Origin: Deltaproteobacteria bacterium
Lineage (GTDB): Bacteria; Desulfobacterota; Deferrisomatia; Deferrisomatales; BM512
Length of the DNA stretch: 32,092 nucleotides
Assembly: GCA_030591565.1 (NCBI GenBank)
Contig: JAUVAU010000028.1
Location: 1 to 32,092 of the forward strand
Reading direction: 5' to 3'
The translations under genes and the position numbers were made by a program. The notes beneath the pieces were generated by a model. That model was not told the origin of the DNA. It saw only the letters and a list, made by a program, of their open reading frames with translations, and did no database searches. Within the stretch, counting starts at the first letter, position 1. The number at the start of each line of letters is the position of its first letter. This document shows positions 22,051 through 31,596 of this stretch, one piece after another.

Positions 22051-23286
22051 ATGGCAAAAATTTTCGGCATCATCCTTATTTCACTGGCGTTTATCGCGCC
22101 TGCGGCTATGGCCGCCGATTGTGTGGGCTGCCACACAAAAGAAACCCCCAGAATGGTCGAGGACTGGAAAGCCAGTAAGCACAGCGCTGAAGATGTAAGT
22201 TGCGACGATTGCCACGGCACCGGTCATTCCACCGCAGAGGATTACGCGAAGGTAAGTCTGCCCACACCCGACACCTGCGCCGAGTGCCACGAGGAGCGAG
22301 TGGCAGAGTACAAGAAGGGCAAACACGCCCTGGCATGGGCGGCATTAGTCAATATGCCCACAACCCACGCCCTGCCCCAAACCCTGATCGCAGGCCAGAA
22401 AGGCTGCGGCGGCTGCCACAAGATCGGCATAAAATCCGAGGCAGAGATCAAGGAACTGAAAGCCAAGGGCCAAGACTACGGCGCCTCAGCCTGCGACTCC
22501 TGCCACACCCGCCACACCTTCTCCGTGAAGGAAGCCCGCGAGCCCCAGGCGTGTCAGACCTGTCACATGGGTTTCGACCATCCCCAGTGGGAGATGTACT
22601 CCACCTCCAAACATGGCGTGCGCTACCTGCTGAAACAGCAGGGCATCCTCCCCGAAACCGCCGCTGCGCCCAAGTGCCAGACCTGCCACATGCAGGATGG
22701 CAACCACGAAGTGCGCACCGCATGGGGTTTCCTGGCCGTGCGCCTGCCGCTGCCCGAAGACCCGCAGTGGAAGGCCGACCAGATCACCATCCTCCAGGCT
22801 CTTGGAGTGCTTGACCCTGAAGGTAACCCCACCGCCAGACTCGACGTCGTTAAAGCTGCCGACCTGGCTAGGCTGACCAAGGAAGACTTTGATCGCGAAC
22901 GCAACAAGATGCTCGCGACCTGTGGCGAGTGCCACTCAGCGAAGTTCGCCAAGGGCGAGCTTGACAAGGGCGACGACCTGATCCGCGAAGTCGACCACCT
23001 GCTGGCCAAAGCGATTCGGATAATAACCTCGCTTTATACCGACGGCACGCTGGTCAAGCCCGAGAGCTACGCCTACGCTTTCCCGGACCTCCTGACCTTC
23101 CACGACGCACCCACGGTGATTGAGCAGACGCTCTTTGAGATGCACCTCAAGCACAGGATGCGCGCCTTCCAGGGAGCTTTTCACGCAAACCCGGACTACG
23201 CACTCTGGTACGGCTGGAGCGAGATGGTCCGCGACCTGGCCGACATCGAGCGCATGGCCGAAGAGATGAGGGCCTCAAAGAAGTAA
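22051..23286 (+). CDS. Octaheme cytochrome c, hydroxylamine oxidoreductase (HAO)-like
   Basis: 411 residues with signal peptide (cut near AMA, about residue 21) and AGAGGAGA before the ATG. Eight CxxCH heme motifs start at C24, C51, C76, C119, C148, C168, C209 and C291, plus many His for distal ligands, which fits the octaheme HAO family (hydroxylamine oxidation, or nitrite/hydroxylamine reduction in anaerobes). The motif FHANPDYALWYGW lies near residue 380-392 in the C-terminal helical part; whether one of its Tyr is the crosslinking Tyr of classic HAO needs alignment. No quinone-reducing partner gene is adjacent. A palindrome of CRP/FNR type and a 20-bp tandem repeat precede it, and a remnant of a second copy lies 1.5 kb downstream. 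Confidence 0.9.
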   Translation: MAKIFGIILISLAFIAPAAMAADCVGCHTKETPRMVEDWKASKHSAEDVSCDDCHGTGHSTAEDYAKVSLPTPDTCAECHEERVAEYKKGKHALAWAALVNMPTTHALPQTLIAGQKGCGGCHKIGIKSEAEIKELKAKGQDYGASACDSCHTRHTFSVKEAREPQACQTCHMGFDHPQWEMYSTSKHGVRYLLKQQGILPETAAAPKCQTCHMQDGNHEVRTAWGFLAVRLPLPEDPQWKADQITILQALGVLDPEGNPTARLDVVKAADLARLTKEDFDRERNKMLATCGECHSAKFAKGELDKGDDLIREVDHLLAKAIRIITSLYTDGTLVKPESYAYAFPDLLTFHDAPTVIEQTLFEMHLKHRMRAFQGAFHANPDYALWYGWSEMVRDLADIERMAEEMRASKK

Positions 23287-23314
23287 CCGCGCCCTTACCA
23301 GATAATCGATAAAC

Positions 23315-23347
23315 AAAAAAGCCCGCCAATAATTGGCGGGCTTTTTT
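23315..23347. terminator. Bidirectional terminator after the octaheme cytochrome
   Basis: GCCCGCCAA 23321-23329 pairs with TTGGCGGGC 23333-23341 (loop TAA), with A6 before and T6 after, so it works in both directions. A near twin stands at 23653-23686. Confidence 0.95.
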
Positions 23348-23469
23348 CATGCTGTTTGACAAAGGTAGACAATGGGAAGCTGGCTGGAAAATCGGCTACT
23401 CGTAGCTGTCTGCCTGTCTACTTACTCAGCCTGACTGATCGTTGACAGGCACTGAATTTTATTCGAGGC

Positions 23470-23645
23470 AAGTTTTCAGAACCGAAAACTTGGATGCGCA
23501 TTAGCGCACCTTTAGGCGAGGCCCCAGAGAGGGGGCCGAGTCCAGGAGGAAGGATATAAAAAATGACCGGAGGAATACTCAACGTATTTCGAGGATCATT
23601 TTTTAGCCTGACGAAGTAAATCGGAGAAAAGGCAGGGTTTGTCGG
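23470..23645. repeat. String of hairpins including partial R3 copy
   Basis: In order: AAGTTTTC 23470-23477 / GAAAACTT 23484-23491; TGCGC 23495-23499 / GCGCA 23504-23508; GGCCCC 23520-23525 / GGGGCC 23532-23537; then the R3 hairpin AAAAAATGA 23558-23566 / TCATTTTTT 23596-23604 with GAATAC/GTATTT inside. The last part to 23645 matches the inverted R3 sequence but lacks the CTAG ends. No gene in 23287-23709. Confidence 0.7.
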
Positions 23646-23652
23646 CGATCAG

Positions 23653-23686
23653 AAAAAAGCCCGCCAACAATTGGCGGGCTTTTTTT
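23653..23686. terminator. Second bidirectional terminator
   Basis: GCCCGCCAA 23659-23667 pairs with TTGGCGGGC 23671-23679 (loop CAA), A6 before and T7 after. It closes the minus-strand 130-aa gene and is nearly identical to the terminator at 23315. Confidence 0.95.
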
Positions 23687-23709
23687 ATCCATGTTCGAAC
23701 CCGGATTCT

Positions 23710-24102
23710 TTAGATTTCCCAGATTCTTTCATCCAGGCTGTGTTCAGCCATCTTGGTCATGGCCAGCTCGGCCATGCCTTTTGGGACTACCACGCTGAAG
23801 TTACCACCACACTTATTCGCAATGCTGGAAAAAGTTTTCCAACGATTACCTGCGCAGTCGTCGCAAAGAGTCTCGGCAGTTTCCACCTCAAAAATATGCT
23901 TTGGCGATGAATCACTGCCCACCGTAACATCCGGTACCAGCGGCATCCCGTCATTTAACGAAAACGCCTTTGGTGGCGGCATTATGCCCTCTGCGTTTGC
24001 CCTGATATTCCGAAAGAAACGCGATTGCAGGTGGCGGACCACTTTGTGGACGATTTCGTCATGCGAAGGGGCTGTCTTGTTCTTGTTCTTGTTCTTGTTC
24101 AT
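23710..24102 (-). CDS. Small PD-(D/E)XK-fold protein with ExE site (130 aa)
   Basis: 130 residues. The N-terminus is a microsatellite-like NKNKNKNK stretch coded by repeated AAC-AAG. The core has L-V-P57-D58-V-T-V, then 13 residues, then I-F-E72-V-E74-T, and a later N-F-S-V-V-V-P-K-G strand: the order of a restriction-nuclease fold, with Glu in the position where most enzymes have Lys (E-x-E). Such ExE variants exist, so activity is possible but not certain. Three Cys (C80, C83, C98) could bind metal. Third protein of this fold in the window and, like the others, without partners; the gene is on the minus strand, ending against the terminator at 23653. Confidence 0.55.
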   Translation of the reverse strand: MNKNKNKNKTAPSHDEIVHKVVRHLQSRFFRNIRANAEGIMPPPKAFSLNDGMPLVPDVTVGSDSSPKHIFEVETAETLCDDCAGNRWKTFSSIANKCGGNFSVVVPKGMAELAMTKMAEHSLDERIWEI

Positions 24103-24263
24103 TTTGTTCTCTCCGTGAAACTAGCCATCATCCACAGAAAAGGCGTGAACGCAGAAAAGATAAATTTTTCGAGAAACTATTTGCTCTTCCGGTTCACGAC
24201 ACGTAATCCAAGCAACTACGAATCAGGCCATTGGGGGTCGCTGCCTCTTCGATTGAAAGACAA

Positions 24264-24608
24264 TCAGCTTGGATGTATGGGGACAGGAGAGGGTGTTTCC
24301 ATGAATGGTTCCAGGGGGTGGTTGAATCTGAAATATATGTGTGCGTTGGTGGCGCTGGTGATCGTGGAGCCATTGGTGCTGGAAAGCACAGTGGGGCCGT
24401 GGGAGTAGGAGAGATCTTCGGCGCCGTGGGTATTTGGTCCGTCGCCCCCACACATGGCGTGGGTGTAATTGTGGACCAGCTCGGCGATGGGGTTAACAAC
24501 CTCGAATGAGGTAAAAATTGCACAAAACACCATGAGAAATGCCAAAACCATCTTGGCATCGTTGTTATGCTTGACGTCGGCGAGGGGTTTATCGCTGACC
24601 AAAATCAT
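24264..24608 (-). CDS. Hypothetical single-pass membrane protein (114 aa)
   Basis: Start at ATG 24608, preceded by TGGTGGAGAT; an ATG at 24623 is upstream of the SD site. The N-terminal 19 residues are polar, followed by one hydrophobic helix (AKMVLAFLMVFCAIFTSFEVV, about 18-38), then a region rich in His, Ser, Thr and Gly (HNYTHAMCGGDGPNTHG). The His- and Cys-containing tail might bind metal, but no family is recognised. Probably inner membrane with the tail outside. No close neighbour in operon arrangement. Confidence 0.5.
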   Translation of the reverse strand: MILVSDKPLADVKHNNDAKMVLAFLMVFCAIFTSFEVVNPIAELVHNYTHAMCGGDGPNTHGAEDLSYSHGPTVLSSTNGSTITSATNAHIYFRFNHPLEPFMETPSPVPIHPS

Positions 24609-24770
24609 ATCTCCACCATCCAAAAATCACAAAGCATTCCGTTAGCACATAAAACAGGTAGTGAATAAAACTATAACCTTAAAATTAGCAAAAAGTCAAA
24701 AGACTCTCCACAGACAACTATCGGCTGAGGGGACGTGTCTCTCGGTCAGGCGTAAGCGCGATATATCATT

Positions 24771-24878
24771 TTTCACGCCAACCCGGACTGTGCGCTCTGG
24801 AATGGCGCGAGTGAGCTGCTACGCGACCCGGACGATATCGAGCGCATGGCCGAGAACATGAGCGATACCAAAGGAATA
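24771..24878 (+). pseudogene. Remnant of an octaheme cytochrome gene (C-terminal end)
   Basis: In one frame the sequence reads FHANPDCALWNGASELLRD, then P-D-D-I-E-R-M-A-E-N-M-S-D-T-K, against FHANPDYALWYGWSEMVRD, then L-A-D-I-E-R-M-A-E-E-M-R-A-S-K in the intact gene at 22051-23286. About two thirds of residues agree and the DNA is also clearly similar. A stop codon lies a few codons before the match, and no heme motif is present, so only a piece of the 3' end survives. Confidence 0.75.
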
Positions 24879-25048
24879 ACGCAATATTTGTTTTGGTATC
24901 AAATGTATATTTTGGCATCAGTTAACTAGCTGTCTCAACGCCTGGTTGCGTCGGCTGTGCAGAACAGAATATCAAACCAAAGACACTATTTAAGTTGAAT
25001 TATACCGTGGGAATAGGATAGGTTGATGCTGGATTGGACTTGATTTCA

Positions 25049-25092
25049 TTGGAGCTATATGTAAGTTTTTTTGGAGCTATATTAAGTTCTTT
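25049..25092 (+). repeat. 22-bp tandem repeat upstream of the lipoprotein gene
   Basis: TTGGAGCTATATGTAAGTTT and TTGGAGCTATATTAAGTTCT occur head to tail (25049-25070, 25071-25092). Position (about 130 bases before the start codon) and AT content suggest a protein-binding site. Confidence 0.6.
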
Positions 25093-25218
25093 CAAATTAA
25101 TTATCGGACAGTTGCAGCAGCATGTCCGCTGCGTAGTATCTCTAAAATTAACTTTCAAAATGCTGGTTGAATGTCCATGACCTATACTGGTCAATGGGCA
25201 GCCAAAAGGAGCCTAACA

Positions 25219-27216
<1,998 letters not shown>

Positions 27217-27242
27217 GGCCAGCTTTGTGAAGCCGTTTTGAC

Positions 27243-27270
27243 AGAGGGGCGGGGTATCATCCGCCCCTCT
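27243..27270. terminator. Hairpin after the lipoprotein gene
   Basis: AGAGGGGCGG 27243-27252 pairs perfectly with CCGCCCCTCT 27261-27270 around GGTATCAT, 27 bases after the stop codon. The T run after it is poor, so it may need Rho or act as an mRNA-stabilising end. Confidence 0.75.
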
Positions 27271-27354
27271 TGCTTTGCCACCGCGAGCGGGCGCGTACAA
27301 ACGGTGCTACTCCCCTTTGTGCAGCACCTGAGGAAAAGGGGGTGGTATCCGCCA

Positions 27355-29415
27355 TTATTTTGTCGGCGGCTTTTTTATTATCTCTTCCAGCACTCCGACA
27401 TCTTCAATCGGCTCGGCGCAGGTGAAGTTCTCGCAGACGACGGCATTTGCTTCCCCTCCACCACCGCCGCCCTTGAAGAGCGTCATGGTCTCGGGGGCGT
27501 AACTCGCCTTGAGGGTGTCAAGCATCAGCCGGGTATCTTCATTCTTTTCGCTACCATACACAGTGACATGCCGGGTGGGTTCGAGCAGCAGGGACGCCCC
27601 TTGCAGATAGTGGCAAAAGGCGGTCGAGTGTTGGGGGGCCGTGCCCGCTGCGGAGTTGAGCAGCCCTTGGGCGAGCTGTGTCCACCCTTCATCCTCAAGC
27701 AGGACGCCGAGGCGCGCAAAGACCTCCAACGCCACGGAAAACGCTGAGGCGTAGGCGCCGTCGGCGACGTCGCGGGGCCGCATTATCAGCTCCTCGCCCT
27801 CATGTGCGGTGTCATGGAGCACACCCTCCCCGTCCACGAAGCGCTCACGCAGCCAACCGGCGACGGTGACCGCCCGTTCCAGGTCCACAGCGGCAAACCC
27901 CGCTTCATATATATCGAGAAACGCCCGCGCAGTGTAGGCGTAATCTTCGGCGAACCCTTCAATATCGGCAGAACCTTCACGATAGCGCCTGAGAAGCGTG
28001 GTGTCGTGCAACATCTCATCCCAGATGAAGTCCACAGCCTCCCTGGCCCGCTCAAGATAGGCGGGCGCGTCAAGGACCGTCGCCCCCAACGCCAGCGCCG
28101 ACGCGATCATCCCGCTCCACGCGGTCAGCACCTTGTCATCCGTGAGCGGCCTCACCCTCTCTGCGCGGTGGGCAAGCAGGGTTTTGCGCTGGGCTGCAAA
28201 ACGTTCTTCGATACCACTTATCTTTTCAGCCCTGCCGCTGACCGCCGCACAGTGGGCAGGCAGATGGAGGATGTTGGCCCCTGTCTTCTTTTTTGTGGCT
28301 TCGTCGAGAAAATTACCCTCCCCCGTCACCCCGTAAACCTCAAGAAACTCACGGGCGACCTCTTCACCGAGAACCTCTTCTATCTCACCGGCGCTCCAGA
28401 CATAGTGGCGACCCTCTTCACCCTCGGAGTCCGCATCTTCACCACAGTGAAAGCCGCCACCGGGGTCGGAGAGGAAACCGAGAACGTAATCGAGCGTCTG
28501 GCGCGCAGTGTCCGCGTAGAGCTTGCTCCCGGTGAGCTGGTGGGCGACCAGATAGGCGGTCGCCAGCCCCGCCTGGTCGTAGAGCATCTTCTCAAAGTGG
28601 GGCACCAGCCACTTTCGGTCGGTACTGTAGCGGTGAAAACCGTGGCCGAGATGATCCCAGAGGCCACCTGCGCGCATCGAGTCCAGCGTCTGGGTGGTCA
28701 TTCTCAAGGCGTTTATGTCTGCGCTCCTGCGGTGACGGCCAAGGAGGAAGATGAGCTGGTGGGGTGTGGGGAACTTGGGAGCCGTCCCGAAGCCGCCATG
28801 CGCCTCGTCGTAGAGTTCGTGGAGTGCATCCACTGTCTTGGAAAACACAGAGGCTGGCAGCTCGCCGGGCTGCCAGCTAGACGAGACGGTTTGAAGTGAC
28901 TGGACGAGTTTGCCCGCCGACTCCCTGAGCCTACCTCTATCCCTCGACCAGAGCCCGGTCACGTTGGTCAGCAGCCCGACCAGCCCCATCATCCCTCCCC
29001 TGGCCTCCCTGGGGATGTAGGTGGCGGCAAAGAAGGGCTCCTTCTCCGGCGTCAGGAGCGCGGTGAGCGGCCAGCCACCTCTCCCGTTAAGCGCCTGGCA
29101 GGCGGTCATGTAGACGCTGTCAACGTCGGGACGCTCCTCACGGTCAACCTTTATGGAGATAAAGTCCCTGTTGAGGATCGCCGCGACCTCATCGTCCTCA
29201 AAGCTCTCCCGCTCCATCACATGGCACCAATGGCAGGTGGCGTAACCGATGGAGAGGAAGATCGGCTTGTCCTCCCTGGCCGCTTTCTCAAACGCCTCGT
29301 CGGACCACGCATACCAGTCCACCGGATTGTAAGCATGTTGTAGCAGATAGGGGCTTTTTTCCTCAGCCAGCCGGTTTGGGGTCTTCCTGGTCACATCTGG
29401 CGTCTTCCGGGGCAT
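27355..29415 (-). CDS. Thioredoxin-domain protein, DUF255/COG1331 (YyaL-like)
   Basis: 686 residues. The N-terminal domain (10-170) is a thioredoxin fold with the family hallmark N-R-L-A[17 protein letters not shown] and the active site C61-H-W-C64. The rest (about 200-680) is a six-hairpin (alpha/alpha)6 region as in glycosidases, with C-x-E-D-A-D-S-E-G-x-E-G and G-x-G-N-F. Conserved from bacteria to human SPATA20; its biological role is not established. Length is normal, no signal peptide. GAGG lies 10 bases before ATG 29415. It converges with the lipoprotein gene across the 27243 hairpin. Confidence 0.95.
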   Translation of the reverse strand: MPRKTPDVTRKTPNRLAEEKSPYLLQHAYNPVDWYAWSDEAFEKAAREDKPIFLSIGYATCHWCHVMERESFEDDEVAAILNRDFISIKVDREERPDVDSVYMTACQALNGRGGWPLTALLTPEKEPFFAATYIPREARGGMMGLVGLLTNVTGLWSRDRGRLRESAGKLVQSLQTVSSSWQPGELPASVFSKTVDALHELYDEAHGGFGTAPKFPTPHQLIFLLGRHRRSADINALRMTTQTLDSMRAGGLWDHLGHGFHRYSTDRKWLVPHFEKMLYDQAGLATAYLVAHQLTGSKLYADTARQTLDYVLGFLSDPGGGFHCGEDADSEGEEGRHYVWSAGEIEEVLGEEVAREFLEVYGVTGEGNFLDEATKKKTGANILHLPAHCAAVSGRAEKISGIEERFAAQRKTLLAHRAERVRPLTDDKVLTAWSGMIASALALGATVLDAPAYLERAREAVDFIWDEMLHDTTLLRRYREGSADIEGFAEDYAYTARAFLDIYEAGFAAVDLERAVTVAGWLRERFVDGEGVLHDTAHEGEELIMRPRDVADGAYASAFSVALEVFARLGVLLEDEGWTQLAQGLLNSAAGTAPQHSTAFCHYLQGASLLLEPTRHVTVYGSEKNEDTRLMLDTLKASYAPETMTLFKGGGGGGEANAVVCENFTCAEPIEDVGVLEEIIKKPPTK

Positions 29416-29539
29416 ATGGTTTAAACCTCATCGTTTACCTATTTGAATAGGTGCAGCTCCCTCCAATCCACCAATAATACCCCCCAAGGTGTCGCCTTGC
29501 TCCACGTTTTTGGTATGTTCTTACTATGAGGGGACCGCG

Positions 29540-30340
29540 ATGAACCGTATGAAGCTGTATCTGATTTTAGCGATAACCGCCATCCTTGGTGCAACACCGG
29601 CCATCGGCGACGAGGTCGCGGCGGACCAGTGGACGAAGGAGACCAAGGTAACCCTGCTGAACGCGGCGGCAATAGGCGGCGTGCTGACCTACGGCTTCAC
29701 CATATGGGATTACGGCGACCGGACGATGCACGCCAAAAATGAGGGGTGGTTCGGCAAGGGGACCGATGAGGGCGGCTCGGACAAGATCGGCCACCTCTAC
29801 CTCAACTACGTCACCACTCGGGGGTTCGCCAACCTGGCCCGATACTGGGGCTATGACGAAGAAGGGGCGGCGCGGGTCGGCGCTTTGAGCGCGCTGGCCT
29901 TCACCTCGGTCATGGAGGTCGGGGACTCGTTCAGCGTCTATGGTTTTTCCTACGAGGACTTTCTCATAAACATCGCAGGGAGCGGCCTGGGGTACCTGCT
30001 CGCCAGGGACGAGGAGCTGGCGGACCTCATCGACCTCAGGCTTGAGTACTACCCGCGCACCTCACCCGGCTCCGATGTAGCCACCAATTACGACAACCTC
30101 ACCTACACGCTGGCCCTCAAGTTCTCAGGGTTCGAGAGGCTGAAGGAGACACCGCTGAGGTACTTCGAGCTGCTCGGCGGCTTCTACACACGAGACTTCG
30201 GCTCGGAAAACGGCAAGCGGGTGCTCTTTGCCGGCATCGGGCTAAATGTCTCCGAGCTGCTTTCACCCATGCCCGGCAGCGGGTTTTTCAACTACGTTCA
30301 GCTGCCCTACACATACCTGCCCGCGAAGCACAAATTCTAG
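29540..30340 (+). CDS. DUF2279 (YfiM-like) periplasmic or membrane-associated protein
   Basis: 266 residues from ATG 29540 (GAGGGG upstream; 29489 is a weaker start). Signal peptide MNRMKLYLILAITAILGA, cleaved near IGD. Mature part carries the DUF2279 pattern: S-D-K-I-G-H-L-Y-x-N-Y, then helices with E-V-G-D-S-F-S-V-Y-G-F-S-Y-E-D-F-L-I-N-I-A-G-S. This family is often next to polysaccharide or envelope genes, role unknown. The C-terminus shows beta-strand pattern (YVQLPYTYLPAKHKF). The TAG stop is the CTAG at the left end of a truncated R3 copy, and the last 27 bases of the gene are repeated 104 bases further on. Confidence 0.85.
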   Translation: MNRMKLYLILAITAILGATPAIGDEVAADQWTKETKVTLLNAAAIGGVLTYGFTIWDYGDRTMHAKNEGWFGKGTDEGGSDKIGHLYLNYVTTRGFANLARYWGYDEEGAARVGALSALAFTSVMEVGDSFSVYGFSYEDFLINIAGSGLGYLLARDEELADLIDLRLEYYPRTSPGSDVATNYDNLTYTLALKFSGFERLKETPLRYFELLGGFYTRDFGSENGKRVLFAGIGLNVSELLSPMPGSGFFNYVQLPYTYLPAKHKF

Positions 30341-30444
30341 GAGTTTGTTGAGAAGCCCCGGATATCCTCCGATTGACGTCGTCAGGGGCGAAAAATGATC
30401 CTCGAAATACTTATCGCTACCTGCCCGCGAAGCACAAATTCTAG
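30314..30444 (+). repeat. Truncated R3 copy inside a 27-bp direct repeat
   Basis: TACCTGCCCGCGAAGCACAA plus ATTCTAG at 30314-30340 recurs exactly at 30418-30444. Between them lie 77 bases of R3 (30341-30417), starting at CTAG with the left-end sequence GAGTTTGTTGAGAAGCCCCG and stopping within the element. The first copy of the repeat contains the stop codon of the DUF2279 gene. Confidence 0.85.
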
Positions 30445-30483
30445 CGGACCCACCCCAACCCCGCCCAATCCCGTCCTGCCCGG

Positions 30484-30512
30484 TTGCGAACCGCCATGAC
30501 ATGCCATAAAAT
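30484..30512 (+). promoter_or_regulatory. Predicted sigma-70 promoter for the FHA-cyclase gene
   Basis: TTGCGA 30484-30489, 17-base spacer, TAAAAT 30507-30512, 62 bases before the start codon. Four and five of six matches to consensus, with ideal spacing. Confidence 0.5.
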
Positions 30513-30573
30513 ATCGCCAACCAGTCAGAACACCCCAGTCAGCCCACCTCCTTTAAGGGAGAGTTGCTTTTCA

Positions 30574-31512
30574 ATGAAGTGGAAGATCAGGGTTTTGCCA
30601 CCAGCCGGTTACACCTCCTTCGCGAGTGAGTTCACCGGCGACAAGGTTACCATCGGGCGCGACGCGGCCTGCGACATGGTGCTGCGCTTCCCCTCGGTTT
30701 CGCGCAGCCACGCCACCCTGGCGCTGGGCGACGACGGCATCGTGGTGGAAGACCAGGGCTCCACCAACGGCACCGCCATCGTAACCCCCGGAAGCCCCAT
30801 GAGCGAACCCGTAACCTCGCCCACGACCCTCAAACCCGGCCAGCGGGTAGTCATCGCAACCGAGATAACGCTGGAGCTACTGAAGTCGCCCACCCCACCC
30901 AGCCCCGAATCATCGCTCTTCGAGTCGCGCATGGTGGACATCTCGGAACTCAGCACCGACGCGGCGATAATGGTGCTGGACCTCTGCGGCTCCTCCGCCA
31001 TGGCCTACTCCGACGACCGCATGGCCTACCACCTCAAGCAACGCCTCGGCTCCATCTCCAAAACGGTCCTCGACGCAAAGGGGGTCAACTTCCACAAGGA
31101 CACCGGCGACGGCTTCCTCGCCACCTTCGCCGACGCCAGGAGCGCCTGGGAGGCAGGGTCGGGCATCCTTGACCTGCTCGCCCAACGAAACCGGCGCACC
31201 TCCAACCCACCCATCGACGTGCGCATCTCGCTCCATCACGGCTCCGTCTTCTCCTACTGGTCCGGCGGCGAGGATATCCACGGGAGCGACGTCAACATAA
31301 CCTTTCGCCTCGACTCGATTAAGGTTGAGGAGTTGCCCTCCCCGCCCGGCGATATCCCGGAGAAAAACCGCGTACTCTGCACGGGCGCCTTCGTTGAGCA
31401 GCTAAACAAGGAAGACTGCGAACACGACTGCCGGATCGAAGAGTGCGGAATGACCGAAGTCAAGGGCATCTCGGACGCCATCAACATCTTCTGGCTCTCC
31501 AAAAAGCGATAA
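30574..31512 (+). CDS. FHA domain-class III adenylate/guanylate cyclase fusion
   Basis: 312 residues from ATG 30574 (AAGGGAGAG upstream). Residues 1-105 form an FHA domain: I-G-R at 27-29, S43-R-S-H46 and S-T-N65-G-T, the phospho-Thr pocket residues. A short Pro/Ser linker follows. Residues 130-312 have the class III cyclase fold with the two metal aspartates D136 (V-L-D-L-C-G-S-S) and D179 (K-D-T-G-D-G-F). The substrate-specifying lysine and transition-state residues are not obvious, so cyclase activity, nucleotide preference and even catalysis need testing. The FHA part implies control by a Ser/Thr kinase. Soluble. The next gene downstream is an Ntn-hydrolase in the same direction. Confidence 0.85.
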   Translation: MKWKIRVLPPAGYTSFASEFTGDKVTIGRDAACDMVLRFPSVSRSHATLALGDDGIVVEDQGSTNGTAIVTPGSPMSEPVTSPTTLKPGQRVVIATEITLELLKSPTPPSPESSLFESRMVDISELSTDAAIMVLDLCGSSAMAYSDDRMAYHLKQRLGSISKTVLDAKGVNFHKDTGDGFLATFADARSAWEAGSGILDLLAQRNRRTSNPPIDVRISLHHGSVFSYWSGGEDIHGSDVNITFRLDSIKVEELPSPPGDIPEKNRVLCTGAFVEQLNKEDCEHDCRIEECGMTEVKGISDAINIFWLSKKR

Positions 31513-31596
31513 CGCCCGACCCCAGCCTGCACTCCTCTTTTTCGGGTACACTAACTACTGTAACGTCCACCTCCACCAATGGAGAGCGCAGTAGCC

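Larger units (their letters stand above)
24609..25218. other. Long spacer with cytochrome remnant and operator-like repeats
   Basis: 610 bases without an intact gene. Holds the cytochrome remnant (24771-24878), direct repeats TTTTGGTATCA 24891-24901 and TTTTGGCATCA 24910-24920, a 22-bp tandem repeat (25049-25070 and 25071-25092) and the inverted repeat CGGACA 25105-25110 / TGTCCG 25123-25128. The last two lie just upstream of the lipoprotein gene and may be regulatory. Confidence 0.5.

Noticed and set aside
24661-24861. 66-codon plus-strand frame over the cytochrome remnant
   Set aside because: It is in a different frame from the conserved cytochrome residues and has no start signal.
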